This document shows positions 1-6,876 of a DNA stretch of 7,721 nucleotides, one piece after another. The DNA comes from an uncultured Collinsella sp. Lineage in GTDB: Bacteria; Actinomycetota; Coriobacteriia; Coriobacteriales; Coriobacteriaceae. Numbering within the stretch: the first letter of the stretch is position 1; each line of letters opens with the position of its first letter. A program made the position numbers and the translations under genes. The notes beneath the pieces were generated by a model. The model was not told the origin of the DNA. It saw only the letters and a program-made list of their open reading frames with translations, and ran no database searches. The stretch is taken from NCBI GenBank assembly GCA_900549455.1, contig UROM01000085.1, positions 1 to 7,721 on the forward strand, written 5' to 3'.

Positions 1-2877
1 GTCATAGGCGGTCTTGGCGTCGTCGACCGCCTTCTGGGCGCCGGCGAAGCGCTCGAAGGCCTTGTTTGCGGTGGCAAGCTCGCCCTCGGCGGCCTTGGCC
101 TTCGCCTGTGCGTCGGACAGGGTCTGCGTCTTGGCGGCAACTGCCTGCTTGGCGCCCGAAAGAGCGGTCGCGGCTTGCGTATCTGCGGTCTGGGCCTTGT
201 CAACGCCAGCCTGGGCAGTGTCGTCGGCCTTCTTGGCATCGTCAAGCGAGCCCTGCTTATTCGCAAGGCCCGCTTGGGCGGCATCGCGCTTGGCAGCAAG
301 GTCCTTGACCGAAGCCGTGGCGTTGTCATACGCCTCATTGGCCTGTTCGGACTTTGCCTTGGCGGCATCGCGGGCGCTGCGAACCTTCGCCTTGTGAGCA
401 GCGGCCTCGGCTGCCTTCGTCTTGCTGTCAGCAAGCGTGGCGTTTGCCTTATCGAGAGCCGCCTGGGCAGTAGCGGCCTCGGCCTTGGCGGCATCGAGGT
501 TCTGCTTGAGGGACTCGATGTCGATTCCGCCGAGTGCGTCCTTCGCGGCGTCGTATGCCGTCTTCGCGGCGGCGGTACCGGACTTAGCCTTCTCGTACTC
601 ACCCTTGGCGGTGTTCATGTTCACATCTGCTGCGGTGAAAGCGTCCTGGGCGGCATCCTGCCCGTTTACAGCTGCGAAGTAAGCTTCCCTAGTAGTTCCA
701 AAGTTCTTCTGCGCCTCGGCGAGCTTGCCCTGAAGCTCCTTGAGCTGCGCCTTCTGCGCCTGCGTGCCGCCAGCGTTATAGGCAGAGTCGATGTAGTCGT
801 TCACGAGCTTCTTGAACTCGGAGACAGTGAAATCCTTCTGCCCCGTGCTCCCGCTATAGTCGAAAACGGTTACCTCGGAATCGGTATTCTTACCGCTACC
901 GGTCGCGATGCCGATAGCCTTCGCGCCGGCATCGATGATGTTTAGATAGTGCCCGCACTCATGGTAGATGCTGTTGTAGTGCTGGTAGATATAGTAGGAA
1001 TCATATCGATGGCTTCCAAGTGCGTCACCATACTGCTCGACGTACTTATCGAACGCCTTTTTCTCCTGGGTGTAGAGACCGGTATATGGCCAGCCAAGCG
1101 TATCCTCGGTCTCGCCTCCGGTGTATGCCCCGCCGCCGCCTGCAAGATTCTCACCTTGATCGAAATAGCAGTTCGAGTGTCCCCAGATGTTCGATGAATA
1201 TGATGTATTGAGGGCGGCTGCCGCAGTCATGCGGAGGCTGACGCTAAGCTCAGACTGGCCGTTCGCCTTGCGGAGGTTGTTCTGGGTATCGAGGTAGGTC
1301 AGGGCGTTACGCATCTGCTCCAAGGAGAGCGGATTGGTGTCGCGAGACATGTCCTGATCGACATACTTGTCATACCAGTCCTGTTTCTCTGTCGTCCCCA
1401 TGAGCATCGACGCGGCGGTACTTGCATTTGACTTCTGCTGGGCGGTGAAATCGCTGCTGTTGCTGATGTAGGCCATAAAGCCGAGCATGCCCTTATTGAT
1501 GACTTCCTGGTCAACGGTCATGTTGGACTTTAGGTCTGCAATCTGCTGCTCAAGAGCCTCAACCTGGGCATTAGCAGCGTCATAAGCCTTTTCCGCGGCG
1601 TTCGAAGCGGCGCAGGCTGCCTCCCACTCGCTGCGCTTCTGCTTGCGAACTTCGACAAGCTTATCGTACGCGGTCTTCTTGTCTGCTTCGGTCTGCTGCG
1701 CCTTCTCGTATGCGGCCTTGGCGGCGTCGTGCTTGCTGGCGGCGGCGCTGTACTCCTTGTTTGCCGCATCGTATGCAGACTGGGCAGATGCCACAGCAGC
1801 GTTGGCGGCGTTGGCCTTCTCCTGCGCGGCGGTGGCGGTATTCTGAGCCGCCTGCAGGTTCGCCTGGGCGGTAGCGTCGGCATCCGTCGCGGCATTGAGC
1901 TCCGCCTGCGCGGTCTTGAGCTCACCAGCAGCAGCTTTCTTGGCGGCCTCAAGCGCACTCAGGTCAACACCCGTACCCGAGACGGCAGCATCGAGCGCGG
2001 CCTGCGCCTGGTTGAACTTCTGCTGGGCGTTATCGCGCGCGGTGGTTGCGGCTGCGAGAGCAGCGGCAGCCTCCTGCTTCTTGGCCTGGGCAGTCGTCAA
2101 AGCTGCCTCGGTATTCTGCTTTTCCTGCTGAGCGCTGGCCTCGGCAGCCTTGGCCTGGTCCAGATTGGCCTGTGCAGTAGCAACGGCCTTATTGGCGTCA
2201 TCGAGCTTTGCCTGCGCGTCCTCGACGGCCTTCTTGGCGGCCTCGTACTCGTCCATACCCATGGCCTCGAGCTTGGCCTGGGCATCGTCGAGGGCCTTCT
2301 TGGCCTCATCCTGCTTTGCCTTGGCGTCCTTGAGCGCCTGGGTCTTATCCTCGACACTCTTGTTGGCTTGATCGAGCTGATCGTTCAGGTCGCCCAGCTT
2401 CTTCTGCTGCTGCTCGGTCTTTTCGACGGCGGCTTTGAGCTCGTCAATCTTCTCCTGGAGCGCGGCGACTTCTGCTGCGTTCTGCTCGATTTCGTTGTCG
2501 CTCACAGCCTGCGAGGCCTGATTCTTTTGCTGCTGCGTCTGCTTTTGAGACTGGCCCGCCGCATCGGCGTTCTTCTGGGCGGCATCGTAGGCGGCCTGAG
2601 CGTCCTTGAGCTGCTTTGCCGACTCCTCGGCCAGCTGGGCAGCCGTCTTTACGACCGCTTGGTTACCGGCGGCAACGGTATTCTCTACAGAACTACCCCC
2701 CCCCTGAACAGAATCGCCGTTACCGGTTGACGGTGCGGCGATTGCCGCCAGCGGCGACATGAGCGGCTGAGCGATGAGGCCCGCCGTCAAAACGGTTGCG
2801 ACGGCGCGGTTGGCAACGCCCTTGACGTTGACGGCCTTGGCCCGAGGCTCAAAGTGTTGTGGACTGTAGTTTGCCAT
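1..2877 (-). CDS. Large secreted coiled-coil surface protein with central CAP (SEC10/PgrA-type) domain, C-terminus beyond window
   Basis: The frame opens at ATG (2877, reading down) and stays open through 959 codons to the window edge, so the C-terminus (where an LPXTG or other anchor would be) is not visible. Residues 1-48 look like a signal peptide: basic n-region, hydrophobic stretch from about 25, likely AIA cleavage near residue 47. Residues about 70-455 and 703-959 are Ala/Gln/Lys/Asp-rich heptad-like coiled coil. Between them, about 519-660, lies a CAP-like domain with a GHS motif (H567), GENLA (E576), an EKKAFDKY segment and GHYLNIID (H643), the order seen in bacterial CAP domains and in surface proteins related to enterococcal SEC10/PgrA. 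Family members are long wall-associated proteins, some implicated in surface exclusion or adhesion; the role here is unknown. Cysteines C570 and C641 flank the CAP active-site residues. The start is supported by AAGGGAG upstream. A G9 tract encodes residues 59-61. Forward frames over this gene are shadows. Confidence 0.9.
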   Translation of the reverse strand, partial: MANYSPQHFEPRAKAVNVKGVANRAVATVLTAGLIAQPLMSPLAAIAAPSTGNGDSVQGGGSSVENTVAAGNQAVVKTAAQLAEESAKQLKDAQAAYDAAQKNADAAGQSQKQTQQQKNQASQAVSDNEIEQNAAEVAALQEKIDELKAAVEKTEQQQKKLGDLNDQLDQANKSVEDKTQALKDAKAKQDEAKKALDDAQAKLEAMGMDEYEAAKKAVEDAQAKLDDANKAVATAQANLDQAKAAEASAQQEKQNTEAALTTAQAKKQEAAAALAAATTARDNAQQKFNQAQAALDAAVSGTGVDLSALEAAKKAAAGELKTAQAELNAATDADATAQANLQAAQNTATAAQEKANAANAAVASAQSAYDAANKEYSAAASKHDAAKAAYEKAQQTEADKKTAYDKLVEVRKQKRSEWEAACAASNAAEKAYDAANAQVEALEQQIADLKSNMTVDQEVINKGMLGFMAYISNSSDFTAQQKSNASTAASMLMGTTEKQDWYDKYVDQDMSRDTNPLSLEQMRNALTYLDTQNNLRKANGQSELSVSLRMTAAAALNTSYSSNIWGHSNCYFDQGENLAGGGGAYTGGETEDTLGWPYTGLYTQEKKAFDKYVEQYGDALGSHRYDSYYIYQHYNSIYHECGHYLNIIDAGAKAIGIATGSGKNTDSEVTVFDYSGSTGQKDFTVSEFKKLVNDYIDSAYNAGGTQAQKAQLKELQGKLAEAQKNFGTTREAYFAAVNGQDAAQDAFTAADVNMNTAKGEYEKAKSGTAAAKTAYDAAKDALGGIDIESLKQNLDAAKAEAATAQAALDKANATLADSKTKAAEAAAHKAKVRSARDAAKAKSEQANEAYDNATASVKDLAAKRDAAQAGLANKQGSLDDAKKADDTAQAGVDKAQTADTQAATALSGAKQAVAAKTQTLSDAQAKAKAAEGELATANKAFERFAGAQKAVDDAKTAYD
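2696..2704 (-). repeat. Poly-G tract (G9 on coding strand) inside the surface-protein gene
   Basis: Nine consecutive C on the plus strand read as G9 in the coding strand and encode Gly59-Gly61, about 12 residues after the likely signal-peptide cleavage. With nine G the frame continues (Gln-Gly-Gly-Gly-Ser-Ser). With ten G the next codon is TAG; with eight G the frame reads Val-Val-Leu then TAG. Either single-base slip therefore truncates the protein at about 60 residues. This is seen directly; that it acts as a phase-variation switch is inference. Confidence 0.85.
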
Positions 2878-2883
2878 GGCTTT

Positions 2884-2890
2884 CTCCCTT
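2884..2890 (-). promoter_or_regulatory. Ribosome binding site of the coiled-coil/CAP surface protein
   Basis: On the minus strand AAGGGAG stands 6 bases before the ATG at 2877, a good Shine-Dalgarno match that fixes this start. Its first two A residues also belong to the right arm of the leader hairpin at 2889-2918, so the hairpin abuts the ribosome site. Confidence 0.75.
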
Positions 2891-2918
2891 TGACACGGAT
2901 GTATCCATACGTATCAAA
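2889..2918 (-). promoter_or_regulatory. Leader hairpin just upstream of the surface-protein ribosome site
   Basis: In the minus-strand leader TTTGATAC and GTGTCAAA pair over 8 bp (one U-G wobble) around a 14-nt loop that itself contains GTAT/ATAC. The right arm runs directly into the Shine-Dalgarno sequence. It could stabilise the mRNA or modulate ribosome access; no ligand-binding class is recognisable and it may be incidental. Confidence 0.35.
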
Positions 2919-2942
2919 CGGTAGCTGTCGATTTTTGAATTC

Positions 2943-2954
2943 TGTTGCGCAACA
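2943..2954. promoter_or_regulatory. Perfect 12-bp palindrome TGTTGCGCAACA, candidate operator
   Basis: TGTTGCGCAACA is a perfect dyad in an A/T-rich part of the divergent intergenic region, 66 bp upstream of the minus-strand start codon. Its size and symmetry suit a dimeric repressor or activator site. No regulator gene is visible in the window, so which gene it would control is unknown. This 307-bp gap (2878-3184) holds no convincing gene. Confidence 0.35.
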
Positions 2955-3038
2955 TTGGCGACCAGCGTATTTTTTGAAATTCACGCTCTCGTGCTTCACA
3001 GTTTCGTCACATTTGAAGGAGCTGGTGCATCATATTCT

Positions 3039-3080
3039 CGCGGGATGGAATTGAGCCTGTGATTTGCATTTGCTCCCGCG
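3039..3080. repeat. Short inverted repeat CGCGGGA / TCCCGCG
   Basis: Two perfectly complementary 7-bp arms (3039-3045 and 3074-3080) enclose 28 nt in the divergent intergenic region. There is no T-tract, so it is not a terminator. In a G+C-rich genome such a repeat may occur by chance. Confidence 0.25.
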
Positions 3081-3109
3081 TCATCCGCCCTATCGGATTC
3101 CGCATCCAA

Positions 3110-3138
3110 CAGACACCCCGCCCGCCACGGTGTAGAGT
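3110..3138 (+). promoter_or_regulatory. Putative sigma-70-type promoter for the DUF389 gene
   Basis: CAGACA (3110-3115, four of six matches to TTGACA) is followed after exactly 17 bp by TAGAGT (3133-3138, four of six to TATAAT). Transcription would begin about 40 bases before the ATG at 3185. This argues against a start further upstream at 3059, since the promoter would lie inside that longer frame. Confidence 0.4.
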
Positions 3139-3175
3139 TAGGACAACGGGCGCGTTGTGCGGACCGCGCTGGAAC

Positions 3176-3182
3176 GAGGTGG
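3176..3182 (+). promoter_or_regulatory. Ribosome binding site of the DUF389 gene
   Basis: GAGGTGG has its GAGG core 5 bases before the ATG at 3185, which supports that start over the in-frame codons upstream. An in-frame GTG two codons earlier lies inside this site and is less likely. Confidence 0.5.
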
Positions 3183-3184
3183 AC

Positions 3185-4324
3185 ATGGAACTCGATAAAC
3201 AACAGCTCAAGCGACTGCGCGAGCGCCATCATCGGCGCCATGGCATCCGCCCCGCCCACAGCGAGGCCATGGAGAACGCAAGCCGCTTTCTAAAGCGGGC
3301 ATTCAACATTCGCGAGGGACGCGCGCCCTATCACGTGATTCGCAAGCGCTTTGTAAACGGGGCGCGCCTGACTGGCTCACACTTATGCATCTTGATCATT
3401 GCCATGTTGATCGCGAGCATCGGCCTCGATATCGACTCGGATATCGCCATTGTAGGCGCCATGCTCATCTGCCCGCTCATGGGCTCGGTCCTTGCCATGG
3501 CATACGGCATCGCCACGCTCGACCGCGAGATTACCCTTGAGGCCGTCGCGAGCTTGGCTCTGCAGATGGCCTTTTGCCTGGCCACGTCCACGTTGTACTT
3601 TAAGCTCTCGCCCCTTGGCACCACCACGGCCGCCATCATCGACAATTCGACACCGACTGTGTGGGACCTTGCCGTCGCGCTCGCGGGCGGCTTTGCGGGT
3701 GGCCTGGGCAACTCGCGCGACCAGGAACCCGCCACGCTCATCGCCGGGGTGGCTGTGGCGACCGCGCTCATGCCGCCCCTGTGCGCGGCGGGCTATGGCA
3801 TCGCCATCGCAAGCGGGTCACTGTTTCTCTCGGCGCTTTACGAGTTTGGCATCAACGTGGTCTTTATCGCACTCGCGGCCGAAGCCGTTCTGCTTCTTTT
3901 GCGCGTGCCGCTCAAGCGCGACCTCAACGGCGACGGCATTGTGACTGCCGAGGAAGATGCCGAGGTCGACGAGCTATCACGCAAGGTGCGCCGCCGCATC
4001 ATTGTGGGCACGGTAGTCTTTGCCATCCCCTGCATCGTCATGACGGCGGGGTCTATTAGCTCGGCGCAGTCCGGCGTGCAGGACGGCTACGGCGTCACCG
4101 AAACCACGCGCGAGCTTGCCGCGGTGCTGCCAGGCTTTAAGGATTACACCGTCGCCGTCGAAACCTCGGCCACCGAAGGCGATGAGGAAGGCATAGTCGA
4201 GCGCGAGATTGTCGCCCATGTGACGACAGGCGAGACGCTTGGGGCACACGACCGTCACATCGCCCGCAAGCTCATCGACCTCAATGTGCCCGAGCTCGAT
4301 CGCGTGGAGTTCGATGTGAAGTGA
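3185..4324 (+). CDS. DUF389 family polytopic membrane protein with EF-hand-type loop
   Basis: The 379-aa product has a basic, His/Arg-rich cytoplasmic-looking N-terminus (residues 5-25). About seven hydrophobic segments follow near 66-82, 86-108, 117-138, 160-176, 184-209, 214-240 and 271-290, then a soluble C-terminal domain of about 90 residues. The motifs VGAMLICPLMGSVLA and VATALMPPLCAAGYGIA are signatures of the DUF389 / TIGR00341-TIGR00271 'uncharacterized hydrophobic' family, whose biochemical function is not established. Between segments six and seven, residues 246-257 read DLNGDGIVTAEE, matching every ligand position of an EF-hand or dockerin calcium loop (D1, N3, D5, G6, V8, T9, E12). 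ATG 3185 is chosen because it follows a ribosome site and a plausible promoter; an open frame back to 3059 has neither. The gene stands alone, divergent from the surface-protein gene and ended by its own terminator. Confidence 0.9.
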   Translation: MELDKQQLKRLRERHHRRHGIRPAHSEAMENASRFLKRAFNIREGRAPYHVIRKRFVNGARLTGSHLCILIIAMLIASIGLDIDSDIAIVGAMLICPLMGSVLAMAYGIATLDREITLEAVASLALQMAFCLATSTLYFKLSPLGTTTAAIIDNSTPTVWDLAVALAGGFAGGLGNSRDQEPATLIAGVAVATALMPPLCAAGYGIAIASGSLFLSALYEFGINVVFIALAAEAVLLLLRVPLKRDLNGDGIVTAEEDAEVDELSRKVRRRIIVGTVVFAIPCIVMTAGSISSAQSGVQDGYGVTETTRELAAVLPGFKDYTVAVETSATEGDEEGIVEREIVAHVTTGETLGAHDRHIARKLIDLNVPELDRVEFDVK

Positions 4325-4398
4325 TGCCGGCGCGGGATGAATGCTCACACAGACGCAAGTTATGACGAGGCGCAGACGCAATACGGACACGAGCAAAT

Positions 4399-4438
4399 AG
4401 CGGGGTGCAGTTCATACCCGCGCCCCGCTCGCTGTTTT
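4399..4438 (+). terminator. Rho-independent terminator of the DUF389 gene
   Basis: AGCGGGGTGC (4399-4408) pairs with GCGCCCCGCT (4420-4429) over 10 bp with one U-G wobble and an 11-nt loop. The sequence cgctg then TTTT follows. It lies 75 bp after the DUF389 stop. The opposite strand lacks a comparable T-tract, though the hairpin also sits just beyond the end of the convergent gene at 4450 and may serve both. Confidence 0.75.
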
Positions 4439-4449
4439 ATTGCCGTGAA

Positions 4450-4899
4450 TCAGACGTCCGCATCGACATCGCCAGACTCCACCGTAAACGCCGGATCGGT
4501 GCTCACAAGATAAAATCGGGTCACCTCAGTATTTCTAATTAGGTAAATCTGCCCCTGATTGCGTCGGCGCGATATATACGCAACGTGAACCGTGCCGAAT
4601 TCTTCGCCGTTTTCCTTCTTTAATATCAGGATGTTGGGGTCATCCGTACGCTTAAACTGCCCGTCAACGCAGCTGCCGTCTTTGTCGACCAGTTGCCACC
4701 GATGGTTATCCTCTTCAAGAAAGGCCAGGGTTTCCAGACTCGTCTTGTCGTCCCGATAGTAACCGTCAATGGCAAACCCTTCGGAAGCGCATTCCTGCAT
4801 ATAGGACGTTTCCCGGCTTATAGCAAACAGCCCTGTAGCGCCCAGGAGCACAGCCAGGCAGACCACTGCAAGGGTTATCGAAATAGCACGGCGACCCAT
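4450..4899 (-). CDS. Small membrane-anchored protein of unknown function
   Basis: I do not recognise this 149-aa protein. Residues 1-4 are basic, residues 5-27 form one hydrophobic segment (uncleaved anchor or signal), and the remaining 120 residues are polar and outside the membrane if the positive-inside rule holds. The exported part alternates short strands (GYYRDD, HRWQLV, NILILKK, TVHVAYIS, QIYLIRN, TRFYLVS), suggesting a small beta-barrel or sandwich. It has two cysteines, C37 and C77, that could bridge outside the cell. The ATG at 4899 has an in-frame TAA eight codons upstream and no convincing ribosome site. A TATAGT box at 4994-4989 could be its -10 element. It lies 190 bp behind the sulfotransferase gene on the same strand. 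Its DNA is locally poorer in G+C than its neighbours (24 of 60 bases in 4501-4560). It is probably real: export signal plus strand-rich fold, and a terminator just beyond its stop. Confidence 0.7.
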   Translation of the reverse strand: MGRRAISITLAVVCLAVLLGATGLFAISRETSYMQECASEGFAIDGYYRDDKTSLETLAFLEEDNHRWQLVDKDGSCVDGQFKRTDDPNILILKKENGEEFGTVHVAYISRRRNQGQIYLIRNTEVTRFYLVSTDPAFTVESGDVDADV

Positions 4900-4967
4900 G
4901 TTAGACCAACCGATAGTTGTTTAACGGAGCGCGAAACATACCTGGAACCTCCGATATCAGGGGGAAC

Positions 4968-4987
4968 GTCGCCAGCAGGCTGGTGAC
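4968..4987. repeat. Near-perfect 20-bp inverted repeat in the 4900-5089 gap
   Basis: GTCGCCAGC and GCTGGTGAC are complementary at eight of nine positions around a 2-base centre. As RNA from the plus strand the ninth pair is G-U; from the minus strand it is an A-C mismatch. No T-tract follows on either side. It lies between the end of the sulfotransferase gene and the start of the small membrane protein, beside the possible -10 box at 4989-4994, so an operator is as likely as an RNA hairpin. Confidence 0.3.
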
Positions 4988-4988
4988 A

Positions 4989-4994
4989 ACTATA
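4989..4994 (-). promoter_or_regulatory. Possible -10 box for the small membrane protein gene
   Basis: TATAGT on the minus strand matches TATAAT at five of six positions and would start a leader of about 80 bases before the ATG at 4899. I find no good -35 hexamer 16-18 bp upstream, so support is weak. Confidence 0.2.
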
Positions 4995-5089
4995 TGCTTC
5001 TGACATCAAACCATATGGCTGCCACTCGCGGAGGGGGCATCGGTGAACGGCGTGTTTTCATACTCCATTGGTCAAACCTAAGCGCGGCC

Positions 5090-6829
5090 CTACAGGTCGT
5101 ACTTGTACACGCGGTAGATGTACTTTTCGGCTTCCATCTCGTAGGTGGCGATGGGCAGTCCGTAGCGGTCGTACTCGATAAAGGTCTTGGCCATGCCCGA
5201 TGCCACGAGCATGCTGTTCGAATTGCCGACGCGCTGCGCACTGCTGACGTAGCCCGAGAACGGCACCGCGATCTGGTCCTCAAGTTCGTAGGTGCGCACC
5301 GTCTCGTCCACTGTAAAGATGCGCCCAAACGAATGCGTGCCCTTGTTGTAGTCGGTCACCACCGCGGAGCCCAGCTGGCCCCAGTCGAACTTGGGATAGC
5401 TTTCGGCCGCACCAAAGTTGTTGTCGTACAGCAGCACCTGGTAGCGACTGGTCGTTGCCGTATCAGAACTCGGCAGATACGTCACGCTGTGCTGGCCCGC
5501 GTTGAGCGAAAAATCGCCTTGGGCTTGCAGCAGCTTGTCCTCAAAGCCCGAGCCGGCCCAGAAATCGGGCGAGCCCATGAGCCAATCAACCGTGGGTGTG
5601 CCGTAGATATCGGCGAGCTTGATGACCGTCGAGGTCTCGCGTGAGCTGAGCAGGACGGTGCCGCCACCGAGCCACTGAATCGTGTTGATATGGATCCAAT
5701 CCAGGTCGCCGTCCGAGGCCACCTTAGCGCTCGCTTTGAGATCGGGAAATATGTCGCCCAGGTCTACAACGAGAGAAACGGCGCCCGTTGCTATGTCGAT
5801 CTTGATGATGAGGTCCTCGACGTTAACGCGCTCGCCCTTGTCCTTTTTAGCGGCCGCGCGGTCGACGTCCAAGTCGGCCTCGGAGCCGGCGCGACTCGCC
5901 AGTACCAACAGGTTGCCGTTGTCATCGAAAGCATAGTCGTGATGCAGCTCGTAGTCGCCCGTGCTCCAGACGTTTACCACCTGGCCGATGGCGTTGATCT
6001 GGGCCATCTTGGTAGTCGAGACGCTCATGATCATGCTGCCGTCGCCCGGGAACAGCAGGCGGTGGCTGCGGTAGCCGATGACCGGCACCTCGCCGCGGAT
6101 CTGACCCGCGTTGTCGTAGAGATACATAAAGTCGAGCTTGGACGAGTCGTTGCCCAGAATGGCAAAGAGGCCATCGGCGAGCGGCGTGTTGGACTCCCCT
6201 GCCGTGACGGTGAGGTGCTTCTCTTCCTCACCCTTGAGCGCCGGCGTCTCGATCGTGAACGTCGAAGTGCGGCTGGTGCCATCCTGCGCGGTACAGGTTA
6301 GGGTTACCGTGTTTTTGTGGTTGGGAATGAGACCGATGACCTTGAACTCATGCTCCGTTGCCGGCGTATCGTCACCGTGGGGCGTACGGGAAAAGACATC
6401 CACTTTGGGGGAATCAGCGAATTTCTTACGGCCGGCGACCTCGTAGGTGACGGCCACGAGGTCTGTCGTTGCAAAACGCACGTAGCAACTCAGGGTGTCG
6501 GTACCAAAGGGATCGGCTTTGACAAACGGGGCAGTTTCGTCGTAGCTGCCTGCAGCGTACTCGGCATCGAGCTGTTCTTTGATGGCAGCCTGTTTCTCGA
6601 CGTTGTAGGTCGCGACAATCTGATTGAGAACTTTCTTCTGTTCGTCGGTGAGTCCGTCGTCCGCGTTGGACATATCGTTCGCATCGGCTCCGGCAGCAGA
6701 GCAGCCTGCAAGTCCCGCGCTCGCCAGCGCCAACGCGCCCACCGCCGTGCCCGCAAGGGCAGCACGGCGCGTAAGCGACCAGCCGCCTTCGTTACTCAAT
6801 CCCATGTCGTCACCATCGAAGAATTCCAT
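5090..6829 (-). CDS. assT: Aryl-sulfate sulfotransferase, Tat-exported lipoprotein
   Basis: The product transfers sulfate from one phenolic sulfate ester to another phenol without PAPS, outside the membrane. With the start at 6829 it has 579 residues. Residues 18-43 read as a Tat signal (SLTRR, R21-R22) ending in a lipobox LAGC with Cys43, so a lipid-anchored enzyme is expected. An N-terminal strand-rich domain (about 70-200, Cys115 and Cys179) precedes the beta-propeller catalytic domain. The family's active-site motifs are in order: ELHHDY (H296/H297), DLDWIHIN (H380), SSRETS (R397) and AGQHSV (H447), corresponding to His252, His356, Arg374 and His436 of E. coli AssT. The longer frame to a TTG at 6877 overlaps a CATAAT -10-like box; the ATG at 6829 follows AAGGA at 10 bases, though ATG 6847 or 6805 is possible. 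No dsb-type partner gene is adjacent. Confidence 0.92.
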   Translation of the reverse strand: MEFFDGDDMGLSNEGGWSLTRRAALAGTAVGALALASAGLAGCSAAGADANDMSNADDGLTDEQKKVLNQIVATYNVEKQAAIKEQLDAEYAAGSYDETAPFVKADPFGTDTLSCYVRFATTDLVAVTYEVAGRKKFADSPKVDVFSRTPHGDDTPATEHEFKVIGLIPNHKNTVTLTCTAQDGTSRTSTFTIETPALKGEEEKHLTVTAGESNTPLADGLFAILGNDSSKLDFMYLYDNAGQIRGEVPVIGYRSHRLLFPGDGSMIMSVSTTKMAQINAIGQVVNVWSTGDYELHHDYAFDDNGNLLVLASRAGSEADLDVDRAAAKKDKGERVNVEDLIIKIDIATGAVSLVVDLGDIFPDLKASAKVASDGDLDWIHINTIQWLGGGTVLLSSRETSTVIKLADIYGTPTVDWLMGSPDFWAGSGFEDKLLQAQGDFSLNAGQHSVTYLPSSDTATTSRYQVLLYDNNFGAAESYPKFDWGQLGSAVVTDYNKGTHSFGRIFTVDETVRTYELEDQIAVPFSGYVSSAQRVGNSNSMLVASGMAKTFIEYDRYGLPIATYEMEAEKYIYRVYKYDL

Positions 6830-6839
6830 CGCTGCCGTT

Positions 6840-6844
6840 TCCTT
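6840..6844 (-). promoter_or_regulatory. Ribosome binding site favouring the 6829 start of assT
   Basis: AAGGA lies 10 bases before ATG 6829 on the minus strand. It falls within codons 2-3 of the alternative ATG at 6847, which itself has only a weak TGGA upstream. Three in-frame ATGs close together leave the exact start uncertain, but all precede the Tat motif. Confidence 0.45.
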
Positions 6845-6876
6845 CATATTCCAGGGCACTTGCCAAGCTCTGTCCA

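Noticed and set aside
175..945. Plus-strand open frame of 256 codons rich in Leu, Gly and Arg
   Set aside because: It is antisense to the coiled-coil gene. Repeated GCC, AAG and GAG codons leave few stops on the opposite strand, which gives long leucine/glycine-rich false frames.
942..963. HExxH zinc-metalloprotease motif (H639-E640-C-G-H643)
   Set aside because: The second His belongs to the CAP motif GHYLNIID, and no downstream third zinc ligand or protease fold is recognisable.
1729..2730. Plus-strand open frame of 333 codons resembling a leucine-rich membrane protein
   Set aside because: Same cause: it mirrors the first coiled coil, has no ribosome site or export logic, and the minus-strand frame has clear domains and a good start.
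3025..3054. Nine-codon leader ORF starting GTG after AGGAG
   Set aside because: A ribosome-site match and nine codons alone are too little; there is no attenuator-like structure or codon bias to support a leader peptide.
3059..3184. N-terminal extension of the DUF389 frame
   Set aside because: It is Arg/Pro/Cys-rich, has no ribosome site and contains the likely promoter; ATG 3185 fits better.
5690..6301. Plus-strand frame of 203 codons opposite assT
   Set aside because: It is antisense to conserved propeller and active-site sequence, with no family resemblance or start signals.
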